Origin: Prado023 sp963798745
Lineage (GTDB): Bacteria > Actinomycetota > Actinomycetes > S36-B12 > CAIYMF01
DNA: 64,000 nucleotides
Direction of reading: 5' to 3'
Assembly: GCA_963798745.1 (NCBI GenBank)
Contig: CAWCUF010000006.1
Span: forward strand, 62,001-126,000
Position numbers and translations under genes: made by a program. Within the stretch, counting starts at the first letter, position 1. The number at the start of each line of letters is the position of its first letter. The notes beneath the pieces are model-generated. The model was not told where the DNA came from and ran no database searches. It saw nothing but the letters and a program-made list of their open reading frames with translations. Positions 9,401 through 16,595 of this stretch are shown here, one piece after another.

Positions 9401-10310
9401 AGCGGGCCTTGCGGACCAGTTCCTCGTAGGTGGCCCAGAAGGTGGCGAAGTCCATCTGCCCGGAACCCTTGATGCACGGCACCAGCAGCTGGCGCGTGCC
9501 GTCCGGCTTGGTCAGGTCGATGGCCAGACCCAGGTTGATCGCCTGGTGGGTGGCCACCGCGGGCTTGCCGTCCACGGTCGTGAAGCCCACGTTCATCTCG
9601 GGCATGTCGGCCAGGGCCCGGACCAGGGCGTAGCCGATGAGGTGCGTGAACGAGACCTTGCCCCCGCGGCCCCGGCTCAGCTGGTTGTTGATGACCTGGC
9701 GGTTGTCGATGAGCAACTTGGCGGGCATCGCCCGCACGGAGGTGGCGGTGGGGACCTCCAGGCTGGCCTCCATGTTGACCACGACCCGGGCGGCCGGCCC
9801 GCGCAGCACCCTCGGCGGGGCGTCGCGCTCGGAGTCGGACGTCGGGATGCTGGCCAGGCTCGGCTGGGGGGCGATCCGCGTGTCGGGGCTGCTCGGCGCT
9901 TCCATCTCCGAACCGGGGACTGTGTGCCCCAGCGGCGGCACGACGACCTTCGGGCCGGCGGGGGTGGCCGACGGTTCGGGTGCGGGCTCAGGCGCAGCCG
10001 CGGGGGCGTCGCGTCCGTCGGAGGGTCCCTGATCAGCGGGCTGCGCGATGGCGGACCCCTGCGGGGTGGCGGCCGGGGACCGCCCGGCCATCGGGCCCTG
10101 GATGCTGGCATCGATAGGGGCCGGTGGGGCTGCCGTCGGGGACGGGACCGGCAGGCTGGTGGGCGACTCTCCCGGTTTGTAGTCGGCGAAGAAGTCCCAC
10201 CACGCACGATCCACCGACTGCGGGTCCTTGAGGTACTGCTGGTAGATCTCGTCGACCAGCCACTCGTTGGTCCCGAATGCCACCATCCGGGATCCGATGT
10301 CACTGGCCAC
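6447..10310 (-). CDS. kgd: Multifunctional 2-oxoglutarate metabolism enzyme (2-oxoglutarate decarboxylase / E1 fused to E2-type domain)
   Basis: The 1287-residue protein fuses a succinyltransferase (E2-like) catalytic domain to a thiamine-diphosphate E1, the actinobacterial form of 2-oxoglutarate dehydrogenase. The N-terminus (GTNEWLVDEIYQQYLKDP) is the family signature, followed by a Pro/Ala-rich linker to about residue 190. The acyltransferase domain ends near the DHRIIQGA active-site motif. E1 then carries GMPHRGRLN and the ThDP/Mg site around GHNEADDPS. I chose GTG 10310 because GAGAGG precedes it at about eight bases; an in-frame ATG at 10355 is the alternative. It works in the TCA cycle with E3 and possibly E1p partners encoded elsewhere. 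Confidence 0.95.
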   Translation of the reverse strand: MASDIGSRMVAFGTNEWLVDEIYQQYLKDPQSVDRAWWDFFADYKPGESPTSLPVPSPTAAPPAPIDASIQGPMAGRSPAATPQGSAIAQPADQGPSDGRDAPAAAPEPAPEPSATPAGPKVVVPPLGHTVPGSEMEAPSSPDTRIAPQPSLASIPTSDSERDAPPRVLRGPAARVVVNMEASLEVPTATSVRAMPAKLLIDNRQVINNQLSRGRGGKVSFTHLIGYALVRALADMPEMNVGFTTVDGKPAVATHQAINLGLAIDLTKPDGTRQLLVPCIKGSGQMDFATFWATYEELVRKARSGGLGADDFAGTTVTLTNPGTIGTVHSVPRLMAGQGLIVGVGSLDYPAEWQGAAPETLARQGVSKILTLTSTYDHRIIQGAQSGEFLRRVHQLLLGDHEFYDDIFTALRIPYEPVRWATDIAVSHDADLNKTARVQELIHAYRVRGHLMADVDPLDYKQRQHPDLDVNQHGLTLWDLDREFAVAGFAGQQFMTLREVLSVLRNAYCRTVGIEYMHMQDPEQRHWIQKRIEATPDKPDRTEQLRILRTLNAAEAFETFLQTKYVGQKRFSLEGGESTIPMVDAVLSAAAEDGLEEVCIGMPHRGRLNVLANIAGKSYARIFNEFEGNYGVESVQGSGDVKYHLGTEGTFTAPGGQEVRVSLAANPSHLEAVNPVLEGIVRAKQDQLAYEDPSRKFAVLPVLMHGDAAFAGQGVVAETLNLSQLQGYRTGGTVHLIVNNQVGFTTSPKYSRSSVYCTDVARMIQAPIFHVNGDDPEAVVRVSRMAYEFRREFAKDVVIDMICYRRRGHNEADDPSLTQPTMYAVIDAKRSVRKLYTEALIGRGDISVEEAEEALRDFQERLERVFQEARAGGDEQFNPNSAEVISTGQKELTPQTPAWDVDTSISREVVDLVVRSQIDLPEGFTAHPRLVPQLRRRAEMVAADAIDWGMGEALAIGSLVNEGKWVRLAGQDSRRGTFGHRHAVIVDARTGWQYKPLKHCYANGGKMFVYDSLLSEFAAVGFEYGYGVARPDALVMWEAQFGDFVNGAQTIVDEFITSAEQKWAQRSSVVLLLPHGYEGQGPDHSSARIERFLTLCAQDNMTVAQPSTPASYFHLLRWQVHSRLTRPMIVFTPKSLLRAKVSTSLTQDFTEGFFRAVLDDRGISQGRIDPGGIRRVLLCSGKVGYDLMAERDKRERTDVAVLRMERLYPIPHRTLIDTLERFGDAEIVWVQDEPENMGPWPFMNQHLPRAISRSIRHVTRPQSGSPSVGSLHRHEEEQRALMDRAFA

Positions 10311-10423
10311 GTCCGGCACCTCTCGACGATCTGGGGTTTTCCCGGGCGACCGCACTGGCCGGTCGCCGCACCGGGCTCAAGGCTACCCCGCGCGAACCCC
10401 ACGGACTCTGGCAGGATCGGGGC

Positions 10424-11386
10424 ATGTTCGCAGCCAGTGCAGTGTCGTTCAACGCTGAGGATCCGCTGTCCAGTCTGCGCTTGGGCGAGCACCCCGAACC
10501 GGTGGCCCCGCAGGGCTGGGTCACCGTGCAGGTGCGCGCGACGAGCGTCAACCACCACGACCTGTGGACGCTCAAGGGGGTGGGGCTGCCCGCCGACCGG
10601 CTGCCCATGATCCTGGGCTGCGATGCCGCGGGAGTGGACGAGGACGGAAACGAGGTGATCGTCCACGGCGTGATCACCTCGGGCGGCTACGCCGACGAGA
10701 CGATCGACCCGGGCCGTTCACTGCTCTCCGAGAAGCACCAGGGCACGTTCGCCGAGCGGGTGGTGGTCCCGGCCCGCAACCTCGTGCCCAAGCCCGCGGA
10801 GCTGAGCTGGGTGCAGGCGGCCTGCCTGCCTACGGCGTGGTTGACCGCCTACCGGATGCTGTTCACCCGCTCTGGCCTGGTGCCCGGACAGACCGTCCTG
10901 ATCCAGGGGGCCGGCGGTGGGGTGTCCACCGCACTGGTCGTGCTGGCCCGGCAGGCCGGCTTCCGGGTGTGGGTCACCTCGCGCGAGGCCAGCAAGCGCG
11001 AGCGCGCCGTGGAGGTCGGCGCACACGCGGCGTTCGAGTCCGGCGCGCGACTGCCGGAGAAGGTCGACGTCGTGATGGAGACCGTCGGGGCCGCGACCTG
11101 GGCGCACACCCTGCGCTCGCTCAAGCCCGGCGGTCGGGTGGTCATCGCCGGCGCCACTTCGGGCTCGCAGCCCCCCGCTGACCTCTCCCGGGTGTTCTTC
11201 CTGCAGTTGTCGGTGGTCGGCTCCACGATGGGGACCCGCGACGAGCTCGAGCGGCTGGTGGCGATGCTCGCCGCGACCGGGATCCGTCCCCTGATTGATC
11301 GCGAGCTGCCGCTCACGCAGGCCGACGAGGCGCTGCGTCACATCGCGGCCGGCGACCTGTTCGGCAAGATCGTCCTGACCACCTGA
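10424..11386 (+). CDS. Zinc-type alcohol dehydrogenase / quinone oxidoreductase-like protein
   Basis: The 320-residue medium-chain dehydrogenase/reductase has an N-terminal GroES-like domain (TSVNHHDLWTLKGVG, then LGCDAAGVV-like), and a Rossmann domain with the nucleotide motif QGAGGGVSTALVVLA and an arginine-containing loop (TSREASKRERA) that suggests NADPH. It lacks the structural-zinc cysteine cluster of classical alcohol dehydrogenases, so quinone oxidoreductase or enoyl reductase activity is more likely. An AGGAT -10-like box lies only a few bases before the ATG, suggesting a leaderless transcript. It is divergent from kgd across 113 bases. Confidence 0.85.
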   Translation: MFAASAVSFNAEDPLSSLRLGEHPEPVAPQGWVTVQVRATSVNHHDLWTLKGVGLPADRLPMILGCDAAGVDEDGNEVIVHGVITSGGYADETIDPGRSLLSEKHQGTFAERVVVPARNLVPKPAELSWVQAACLPTAWLTAYRMLFTRSGLVPGQTVLIQGAGGGVSTALVVLARQAGFRVWVTSREASKRERAVEVGAHAAFESGARLPEKVDVVMETVGAATWAHTLRSLKPGGRVVIAGATSGSQPPADLSRVFFLQLSVVGSTMGTRDELERLVAMLAATGIRPLIDRELPLTQADEALRHIAAGDLFGKIVLTT

Positions 11387-11437
11387 GCCGAGTACGGGGA
11401 AGGTTCCTCCTCGCACGCGTCGCAGATCAACCGGCTC

Positions 11438-11475
11438 CTCCTCACCAGCGCCGCTCAATCGATCCGGGTGAGGAG
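11438..11475. terminator. Hairpin downstream of the quinone-oxidoreductase-like gene
   Basis: CTCCTCACC (11438-11446) and GGTGAGGAG (11467-11475) form a perfect nine-base inverted repeat with a 20-base loop, 52 bases after the stop at 11386. There is no T tract, as is common for actinobacterial terminators. The rest of 11387-11715 shows no convincing gene. Confidence 0.45.
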
Positions 11476-11666
11476 CAACGCCCGCCGCCGCGGTCTGATG
11501 GCTCATGACGCGGTCGTGGCTCAGGCTCACCGCACGTGCCCGCAGCCAGGGGCCGTCGGGCTGGTCCCGATGCCGAAGGACCGAACGAGCGACCGGCACC
11601 CAGAGGCCCATCAGGATCAGTCGACGCGACCGACCGTCGCTGAACCCCTCGGCCCTCGCCCGGCTA

Positions 11667-11713
11667 CGGGGTCGGGGGCGGGGCGGGGTGGGCGGGGTGG
11701 GTGGGCGGGCGGC
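11667..11713 (+). other. G-run tract able to form G-quadruplexes
   Basis: About nine runs of three to five G are separated by one or two bases on the plus strand, directly beyond the sodX stop. On the sodX transcript the tract reads as C-runs. It fills the end of the otherwise empty 329-base spacer between convergent genes. Confidence 0.6.
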
Positions 11714-11715
11714 GG

Positions 11716-12033
11716 TCAGCGGATACGGCCCCAGGGGCGGACTCGCCAGATGACCCGACCGACCACGCTGGGCACCGCGCCGAAGTGTCGGGAGTCGGTG
11801 GACTGCTCGGGCGCGTCGCCGAGCACCCAGAAGCCCTCGGTCGAGGTGCGCGCGACCCGCTTGACGATCAGGAGGCCCGGGCGCTGCGGATGCTCGAGCA
11901 CCACCACCTCGCCCACGTCGGCGCGCCCGTCGGCGCGGGCCAGCACCCAGTCACCCGAAGCCAGGGTGGGCTGCATCGAGGGCCCGGCGACAGACAGGTA
12001 CCGGTAGCCGCGCACTGGCGTAGTGTGGCGCAC
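11716..12033 (-). CDS. sodX: Nickel-type superoxide dismutase maturation protease
   Basis: This small S26-family (signal-peptidase-like) serine protease removes the N-terminal propeptide of NiSOD. The catalytic serine is in AGPSMQPTL and the general-base lysine is in LIVKRVA. The family motif GDW-x-LARAD-x-R-DVGEVVVLEHP and the C-terminal GDAPEQSTDSRHFG box are present. No membrane anchor is seen. The start is uncertain: GTG 12033 (105 residues) or GTG 12015 (99 residues); neither has a clear SD sequence, and a longer frame from 12117 crosses the sodN leader. It is divergent from sodN, the classic pairing that fixes its role. Confidence 0.88.
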   Translation of the reverse strand: MRHTTPVRGYRYLSVAGPSMQPTLASGDWVLARADGRADVGEVVVLEHPQRPGLLIVKRVARTSTEGFWVLGDAPEQSTDSRHFGAVPSVVGRVIWRVRPWGRIR

Positions 12034-12035
12034 AC
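12021..12035. promoter_or_regulatory. sodX-sodN divergent promoter with a palindromic operator-like site
   Basis: A plus-strand -10-like box TAGTGT (12021-12026) overlaps a perfect palindrome GTGTG-GCG-CACAC (12023-12035). Read on the minus strand the same region gives CACACT just before the sodX start, so one bound protein could cover both promoters. It does not resemble the Streptomyces Nur box as I know it. Regulator unknown. Confidence 0.45.
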
Positions 12036-12088
12036 GCCCCGCGGGAGCACACCTGACGGGGCCCACCAGAACCCACACAGGAGGACCC

Positions 12089-12487
12089 ATGCTCTCGTTC
12101 CTGGCCCCCCGGACCACCGTCCACGCGCACTGCGACCTTCCCTGCGGCGTCTACGATCCCGCCCAGGCCCGCCTCGAGGCCGAGTCGGTGAAGGCCTGCA
12201 TGGTCAAGCACAACGACTCCACCGATGCCGACTTCAAGGCGCGCGCCATCTCCATCAAGGAGGAGCGCAGCCACATGGTCAAGGAGCACCTGTGGGTGCT
12301 GTGGACCGACTACTTCAAGGCCCCGCACTTCGAGAAGTACCCCGAGCTGAACACCCTGTTCAACGAGGCCACCAAGCTGGCCGGCGCAGGCGGCACCAAG
12401 GGCACCAACGACGTCGCCGTGGCCGATGAGCTGCTGGCCAAGATCGACGCGATCGCCGACATCTTCTGGGCCACCAAAGCTGCGTGA
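12089..12487 (+). CDS. sodN: Nickel superoxide dismutase
   Basis: The 132-residue precursor is cytoplasmic NiSOD, converting superoxide to oxygen and peroxide. A 13-residue propeptide (MLSFLAPRTTVHA) precedes the nickel hook HCDLPCGVY. After cleavage His1, Cys2 and Cys6 bind nickel and Tyr9 gates the channel. The rest is the expected four-helix bundle, giving a mature chain of 119 residues. An ideal AGGAGG lies five bases before the ATG. The maturation protease sodX is divergent, and the downstream acetyltransferase overlaps by four bases. No other superoxide dismutase is visible in the window. Confidence 0.97.
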   Translation: MLSFLAPRTTVHAHCDLPCGVYDPAQARLEAESVKACMVKHNDSTDADFKARAISIKEERSHMVKEHLWVLWTDYFKAPHFEKYPELNTLFNEATKLAGAGGTKGTNDVAVADELLAKIDAIADIFWATKAA

Positions 12488-13074
12488 GCAAGCCTGTCAC
12501 CACCTCGGGGGCGCCGGACCGTTCTGCGGATCCCGGCGCCCCCGAGGCCTGCATCCGGCCCGCCACCCGCGCAGATGTGCCCCAGATCCTGGCGATGGTC
12601 CGCGAGCTGGCCGAGTACGAGCGCAGCTCGCACGAGGTGCACGCCACCGAGGACCTGATCGAGTCGCTGCTGTTCGGCGACAACACCCCGCACGGGGCGC
12701 CCGGAGCCTTCTGCCATGTCGTCGAGGCACCCGCCGACGCGGACCCGGGGACGACCCCGGGCGCCCTGGCCGGGTTCGCCCTGTGGTTCCTCAACGCCTC
12801 CACGTGGCTGGGTCGGCACGGGATCTACCTCGAGGACCTCTATGTGCGCCCAGAGCACCGCGGACTCGGCTACGGCCGCGACCTGATGGCCGTCCTGGCC
12901 CAGATCTGCATCGAGCGGGAGTATGGCCGCCTCGAGTGGTGGGTTCTGGACTGGAACACCCCGGCGATCGACTTCTACCGCGCGCTCGGGGCGAGCGGGA
13001 TGGACGAGTGGACCGTGCACCGACTCGCCCACCACGACCTGCGCGCCCTCGCCGCGCGTGCGCCGGCGAGTTGA
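12484..13074 (+). CDS. GNAT-family N-acetyltransferase (diamine/spermidine acetyltransferase-like)
   Basis: The 196-residue acetyltransferase begins at a GTG overlapping the sodN stop (GTGA), so it is translationally coupled to NiSOD. The acetyl-CoA site is LEDLYVRPEHRGLGYGRDLM (about 116-135), followed by EWWVLDWNTPAIDFYRALGA, the pattern of spermidine/thialysine acetyltransferases. A Pro/Ala-rich N-terminal stretch of about 20 residues precedes the domain. Polyamine or small-amine acetylation is the family's usual activity; no link to superoxide defence is known beyond this position. Confidence 0.87.
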   Translation: MSKPVTTSGAPDRSADPGAPEACIRPATRADVPQILAMVRELAEYERSSHEVHATEDLIESLLFGDNTPHGAPGAFCHVVEAPADADPGTTPGALAGFALWFLNASTWLGRHGIYLEDLYVRPEHRGLGYGRDLMAVLAQICIEREYGRLEWWVLDWNTPAIDFYRALGASGMDEWTVHRLAHHDLRALAARAPAS

Positions 13075-13146
13075 GCCCTGCCCCACTGCGTCGACGGGCC
13101 CGAGCAGTCCACCAACGCTCGGCGCCATGGACTAGCGTGGGCGCCC

Positions 13147-13539
13147 GTGGAGATCGATCCGAGGGTGACGTTGCGGATTCCGGCGTCCAGCGCACACGTG
13201 GTGCTGATCCGTGCGGCCGTGTCCGCCATGTGCGCCCGGCTCGACTTCACGATCGACCGCATCGACGACGTGAAGCTCGCCGTGGACGAGGCCGCCGCGC
13301 TGCTGCTGCGTGACACCCCGCCCGACTCGGCCCTCGACATCCGGTTCACCCCCGACGAGCCCGCCGGGCTGTGCGTGCAGTTGAGCGCCCCGACGCTGCA
13401 TGGGCGCGCGCTGGAGCGCGACAGCTTCACGTGGACCGTGCTGACCGCGCTGGTCGACGAGGTCGTGGCCACCGTCGCCGCGGATCGCACGCTGACCCTG
13501 ACGATGTCCGTGCACCGGGCCGAAGCGATCCGGCCGTGA
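13147..13539 (+). CDS. RsbW-like anti-sigma factor / HATPase_c-like protein
   Basis: The 130-residue GHKL-fold protein is encoded directly before, and overlapping by GTGA, an alternative sigma factor gene, the standard place for an RsbW/UsfX-type anti-sigma factor. The first helix region (SSAHVVLIRAAVSAMCARL) and the N-box-like DDVKLAVDEAAALLL are visible. The usual glycine-rich D-x-G-x-G segment is not evident, so ATP binding or kinase activity may be lost. The GTG start is about eight bases after a TAGCGT -10-like box, suggesting a leaderless transcript. The role as antagonist of the neighbouring sigma factor is inference from context. Confidence 0.75.
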   Translation: MEIDPRVTLRIPASSAHVVLIRAAVSAMCARLDFTIDRIDDVKLAVDEAAALLLRDTPPDSALDIRFTPDEPAGLCVQLSAPTLHGRALERDSFTWTVLTALVDEVVATVAADRTLTLTMSVHRAEAIRP

Positions 13540-14450
13540 CCGAGCCGTGGACCGGTCCCGGGGAGCCGACCTCCGCGCCGCCTGGTGAAACGTCCGAGAT
13601 CCCGGACCTGTCGCAGGACTGGCAAGCACCCGAGTCCTCCGCGGCGCCCGACACATCCCCGGCCTCGGGGCCGCCCCGTTGGTCCCAGCGCGACCGAGTC
13701 CGCGAGCGCGAGCTCCTGGGTCTCCTCGCCGAGCTGGACCCGGCTGATCCGAACCGCCGCGCCGTGCGCGACGAGCTGGTCACCATGCACCTGCCGCTGG
13801 CCGGCTTCCTGGCCCGACGCTTCCGCGACCGCGGCGAGAGCCTGGACGACCTGACCCAGGTGGCCACGATCGGCCTGATCAAGGCGGTGGACCGTTTCGA
13901 CCTCGAGCGTGGGGTCGAGTTCTCCACGTTCGCCTCCCCCACGATCATCGGGGAGGTCAAGCGGCACTTCCGGGACAAGGGCTGGGCGATCCGGGTCCCC
14001 CGGCGCCTGCAGGAACTGCGGATCTCGATCAGCCGGGCCACCGCGGAACTGGTCCAGGAGACTGGCCGCTCCCCCACGGTGGCCGAGCTCGCGGTGCACC
14101 TCGGGACCACCGACGAGGAGATCCTCGAGGGTCTCGAGTCATCGCAGGCCTACTCGACGCTGTCCCTGGACGCCGGGCCCTCGGACTCCGAGGACGAACC
14201 CACCGCCCTGGCCGACTCGCTGGGCGAGGAGGATCCCGGCCTCAGTGAGGTGGAGAACCGCGCCACCCTGCACCCACTGGTGGCAACCCTGCCCGTCCGC
14301 GAGCAACGGATCATCCATCTGCGGTTCTACGAGAACATGACCCAGGCCCAGATCGCCGAGCAGGTCGGCGTCTCCCAGATGCACGTCTCCCGGCTGCTGG
14401 CCAAGTCGCTGGCGGCGCTGCGCGGCGAGTTGGCTGGGCAACCGCACTGA
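13536..14450 (+). CDS. SigB/SigF/SigG-family RNA polymerase sigma factor
   Basis: The 304-residue sigma-70 factor has an acidic, proline-rich N-terminal extension of about 50 residues. Region 2 is LVTMHLPLAGFLARRF, then GESLDDLTQVATIGLIKAVDRFDLERGVEFSTFASPTIIGEVKRHFRD. Region 3 follows (WAIRVPRRLQEL, SPTVAELAVHLG). Region 4 has VREQRIIHLRFYENMTQAQIAEQVGVSQMHVSRLL. This is the stress/sporulation group controlled by partner-switching anti-sigma factors. The GTG start overlaps the RsbW-like gene, implying coupled production. The regulon cannot be seen here. Confidence 0.92.
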   Translation: MTEPWTGPGEPTSAPPGETSEIPDLSQDWQAPESSAAPDTSPASGPPRWSQRDRVRERELLGLLAELDPADPNRRAVRDELVTMHLPLAGFLARRFRDRGESLDDLTQVATIGLIKAVDRFDLERGVEFSTFASPTIIGEVKRHFRDKGWAIRVPRRLQELRISISRATAELVQETGRSPTVAELAVHLGTTDEEILEGLESSQAYSTLSLDAGPSDSEDEPTALADSLGEEDPGLSEVENRATLHPLVATLPVREQRIIHLRFYENMTQAQIAEQVGVSQMHVSRLLAKSLAALRGELAGQPH

Positions 14451-14524
14451 CCGGCGCGCACCCGCACCGGTTCGCCAACCCGGCTGCGCGGTGGCGGTGG
14501 CTCATCGCTGCGTGATGGCTGGGC

Positions 14525-14941
14525 CTAGCGCCTTGGACCACGACCCGCGTCGGGATCGCCGCCAGCGCGGCTCACGGCCAGCGACTCCAGCACCGCCGGC
14601 CGCAACCCCATGACCAGCCCCAACACCGCCCCGATCGCCAGGAGAACGCCCGCGGCGCGATCCACCGCGACGTCGGAGGGGACCAGCAGCCAGGCCACCA
14701 CGAGCGCGAGGGCCTGGGCCAGCAGGAACGGGGAGTGCGCTGCGCGTCGCCGGCGGAACAGGCCCCACCAGATCAGTGCCAGTCCAGCGCTGAGGATCAA
14801 CCACATCACGACGGTGGCCACCGGGATCCCGGAGTCCAAGTCCGAGCCGGGCGCGGCGATGGCCACGACCACGGTCATCACCAACGCGGCCAATGCCTCA
14901 CCCCCCGCGATGACCACCAAGGGTCGAACCGGGTCGATCAT
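14525..14941 (-). CDS. Small membrane protein, four predicted transmembrane helices
   Basis: I do not recognise a named family. The 138-residue protein has four hydrophobic segments (about 7-30, 41-61, 71-88 and 94-112), with an arginine-rich loop FRRRRAAH after the second. The C-terminus is hydrophilic. The stop faces the sigma-factor gene across 74 bases and the start is divergent from the diacylglycerol-kinase-like gene, 31 bases away. It is therefore transcribed alone. No catalytic motif is visible. Confidence 0.7.
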   Translation of the reverse strand: MIDPVRPLVVIAGGEALAALVMTVVVAIAAPGSDLDSGIPVATVVMWLILSAGLALIWWGLFRRRRAAHSPFLLAQALALVVAWLLVPSDVAVDRAAGVLLAIGAVLGLVMGLRPAVLESLAVSRAGGDPDAGRGPRR

Positions 14942-14959
14942 GGCGCCAGCCTACGGGCC

Positions 14960-14965
14960 TAGAGT
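14960..14965 (+). promoter_or_regulatory. -10-like hexamer of the diacylglycerol-kinase-like gene, leaderless
   Basis: TAGAGT lies seven bases before ATG 14973, so transcription would begin at about the start codon. No convincing -35 box is seen and no SD sequence precedes the ATG. Confidence 0.4.
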
Positions 14966-14972
14966 GGCCCGC

Positions 14973-15926
14973 ATGAAGCCGCTCGGCCTGCTGATCGCGA
15001 ACCCCAACGCGACCAGCACCTCCCCCGGCTTGCGCGATGTCCTCACGCGGGCGCTTCGCCACGACATGGATCTGGACGTCGTGACCACCACGCACCGCGG
15101 GCATGCCGAGCAGTTGGCTGCCGACAGCGCGGGCCTGGACTTCCTGATCACCCTCGGCGGCGACGGCACCATCAATGAGGCCGTCAACGGGATGCTGGGC
15201 ACCGGTCGCGATGAGCTGCCGATGCTGGCCACCATCCCCGGCGGGTCGGCGAACGTGATGCCACGTGCCCTGGGATTCCCCAATGACGCGCTGGAAGCCA
15301 CCGGCATGATCCTGGAGTCACTGCGCACCGATTCCCACCACGACATCGGCCTGGGCAACGCCCAATACGTCGCGCTGGGGTCCGGCCGGGAGTGCTCGCA
15401 CTGGTTCACGATCAACGCCGGGGTGGGCCTGGACGCCGACGTGATCGCAGCGATGGAGGCCCAACGGGAGGCGGGCAAGGTGGCCAGCGGCTCGCGCTAT
15501 GCCGTGACCGCGGCCCAGGAGTACCTCCGCGACTTCGGCCGTCGCGGCCGCCCGCTGAGCATCAAGCTGCCCGCCCAGGAACCGGTGCAGGGCCTGGCCC
15601 TGGCCATCATCCAGAACACCTCGCCGTGGACCTTCTTCGGTGCGTTCCCGATCAATCCGTGCCCGCGTGCGTCCTTCGACCTGGGGCTGGATGTCTTCGC
15701 CCCGCATTCCCTGGGGTTGCTGTCCACCGCTCGATACGGACTGCGGATGCTGCGCGCCAGCCGGGCGGGGGCCGTTGCGGGCCGGCTGACGCTGCTGCAC
15801 GACGAGGCCGCGTTCACGATCTCGGCCGATGAGCCCATCAACCTGCAACTGGACGGCGACTCGATGGGCCAGGTCGACCGGGTGTTCTTCCAGGCGGTTC
15901 CGCATGCGCTGCGCATCGTGGGCTGA
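14973..15926 (+). CDS. Diacylglycerol kinase catalytic-domain (DagK/LCB5) family lipid kinase
   Basis: The 317-residue protein has the DAGK catalytic fold: LLIANPNATSTS near the start, the nucleotide-binding LGGDGTINEAVNGML around residues 62-77 and PGGSANVMPRALG at about 90-102. A C-terminal beta-sandwich ends in INLQLDGDSMG. Family members phosphorylate diacylglycerol, sphingoid bases or phosphatidylinositol at the inner membrane face, and some mycobacterial homologues make phosphoinositol lipids. Its substrate is undetermined. It lies just upstream of whiB1 on the same strand. Confidence 0.88.
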   Translation: MKPLGLLIANPNATSTSPGLRDVLTRALRHDMDLDVVTTTHRGHAEQLAADSAGLDFLITLGGDGTINEAVNGMLGTGRDELPMLATIPGGSANVMPRALGFPNDALEATGMILESLRTDSHHDIGLGNAQYVALGSGRECSHWFTINAGVGLDADVIAAMEAQREAGKVASGSRYAVTAAQEYLRDFGRRGRPLSIKLPAQEPVQGLALAIIQNTSPWTFFGAFPINPCPRASFDLGLDVFAPHSLGLLSTARYGLRMLRASRAGAVAGRLTLLHDEAAFTISADEPINLQLDGDSMGQVDRVFFQAVPHALRIVG

Positions 15927-15944
15927 GGCCTGCTCGCACAGGCC
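15927..15944 (+). terminator. Terminator-like hairpin after the diacylglycerol-kinase-like gene
   Basis: A perfect six-base inverted repeat GGCCTG/CAGGCC with a six-base loop begins at the first base after the stop codon. It has no T tract. Confidence 0.5.
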
Positions 15945-16248
15945 GAGAGTGCCGATGGCGTGGGCGAAATCAGCCACACGACGGGTCCTTGCAGACGATG
16001 AATGGCCCGATTCCCGGGGGCTCGACGTGCGAATGTGACGTACGCGACAGCGTGAAGGCCCACCACGCGGGGCACAGCCCTTGTGACAGGGCGCAACGTC
16101 TGCGACCCTTGAACACAGTCAGGACGGAACGGATCACACGCCGGAGACCGTCACGAGTTTACCGGAGGCGTTGCCGGGCTGATGAACCGGCCCCGATGCC
16201 TGCGGCCACGTGAAGCAGTGCCCTGTGGGGCTGCGGGAAAGAGGAACC
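15945..16248 (+). promoter_or_regulatory. whiB1 upstream region with a weak CRP-like site
   Basis: This spacer holds no gene. TGTGA-N6-CGACA at 16034-16049 matches the CRP-type palindrome TGTGA-N6-TCACA except in two bases of the right half. Mycobacterial whiB1 is controlled by a CRP homologue, which makes the site worth noting. No convincing -10/-35 pair was identified. Confidence 0.3.
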
Positions 16249-16503
16249 ATGGACTGGCGCCACAGGGCGGCATGCCGTGATGAGGATCCCGAGCTGTTCT
16301 TCCCCATCGGGAACACCGGACCCGCGCTCATGCAGATCGAAGAGGCCCGCGCGGTCTGCCATCGTTGCGAGGTCGTCGATGTGTGCCTGAAGTGGGCCAT
16401 CGAGAGCGGCCAGGACGCCGGCGTCTGGGGCGGCATGAGTGAGGACGAGCGCAGGGCGCTCAAGCGGCGCAACGCGCGAGCCCGGGCTCGCGCCCACAGC
16501 TGA
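16249..16503 (+). CDS. whiB1: WhiB1-type iron-sulfur transcriptional regulator
   Basis: The 84-residue protein binds a [4Fe-4S] cluster and DNA. The four cluster cysteines are Cys9, Cys37, Cys40 and Cys46, the spacing of Mycobacterium tuberculosis WhiB1. The GVWGG turn (58-62) and basic tail (RRALKRRNARARARA) form the DNA-binding part, and the DWRHRAACRDEDPELFFP start is the WhiB1 form. I placed the start at ATG 16249, after GAGGA; a GTG 13 codons upstream is not supported. WhiB1 in relatives is essential, reacts with nitric oxide and interacts with the primary sigma factor. Confidence 0.95.
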   Translation: MDWRHRAACRDEDPELFFPIGNTGPALMQIEEARAVCHRCEVVDVCLKWAIESGQDAGVWGGMSEDERRALKRRNARARARAHS

Positions 16504-16595
16504 CCGACCTGCCGCCGCGCGCGCGGCCAGGCACCCTGCCGCGGCAGGGACATCCGGGCAGCAGCCTGCGCGCGGTCATGTCCCGATCGGCGCAG

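Noticed and set aside
8106..10610. 834-codon plus-strand frame
   Set aside because: It is antisense to kgd and crosses into the quinone-oxidoreductase-like gene out of frame; no domain is visible.
11468..12007. Plus-strand ORF of 179 codons antisense to sodX
   Set aside because: It crosses the G-run tract and the sodX coding region; composition is typical of a shadow and there is no ribosome site.
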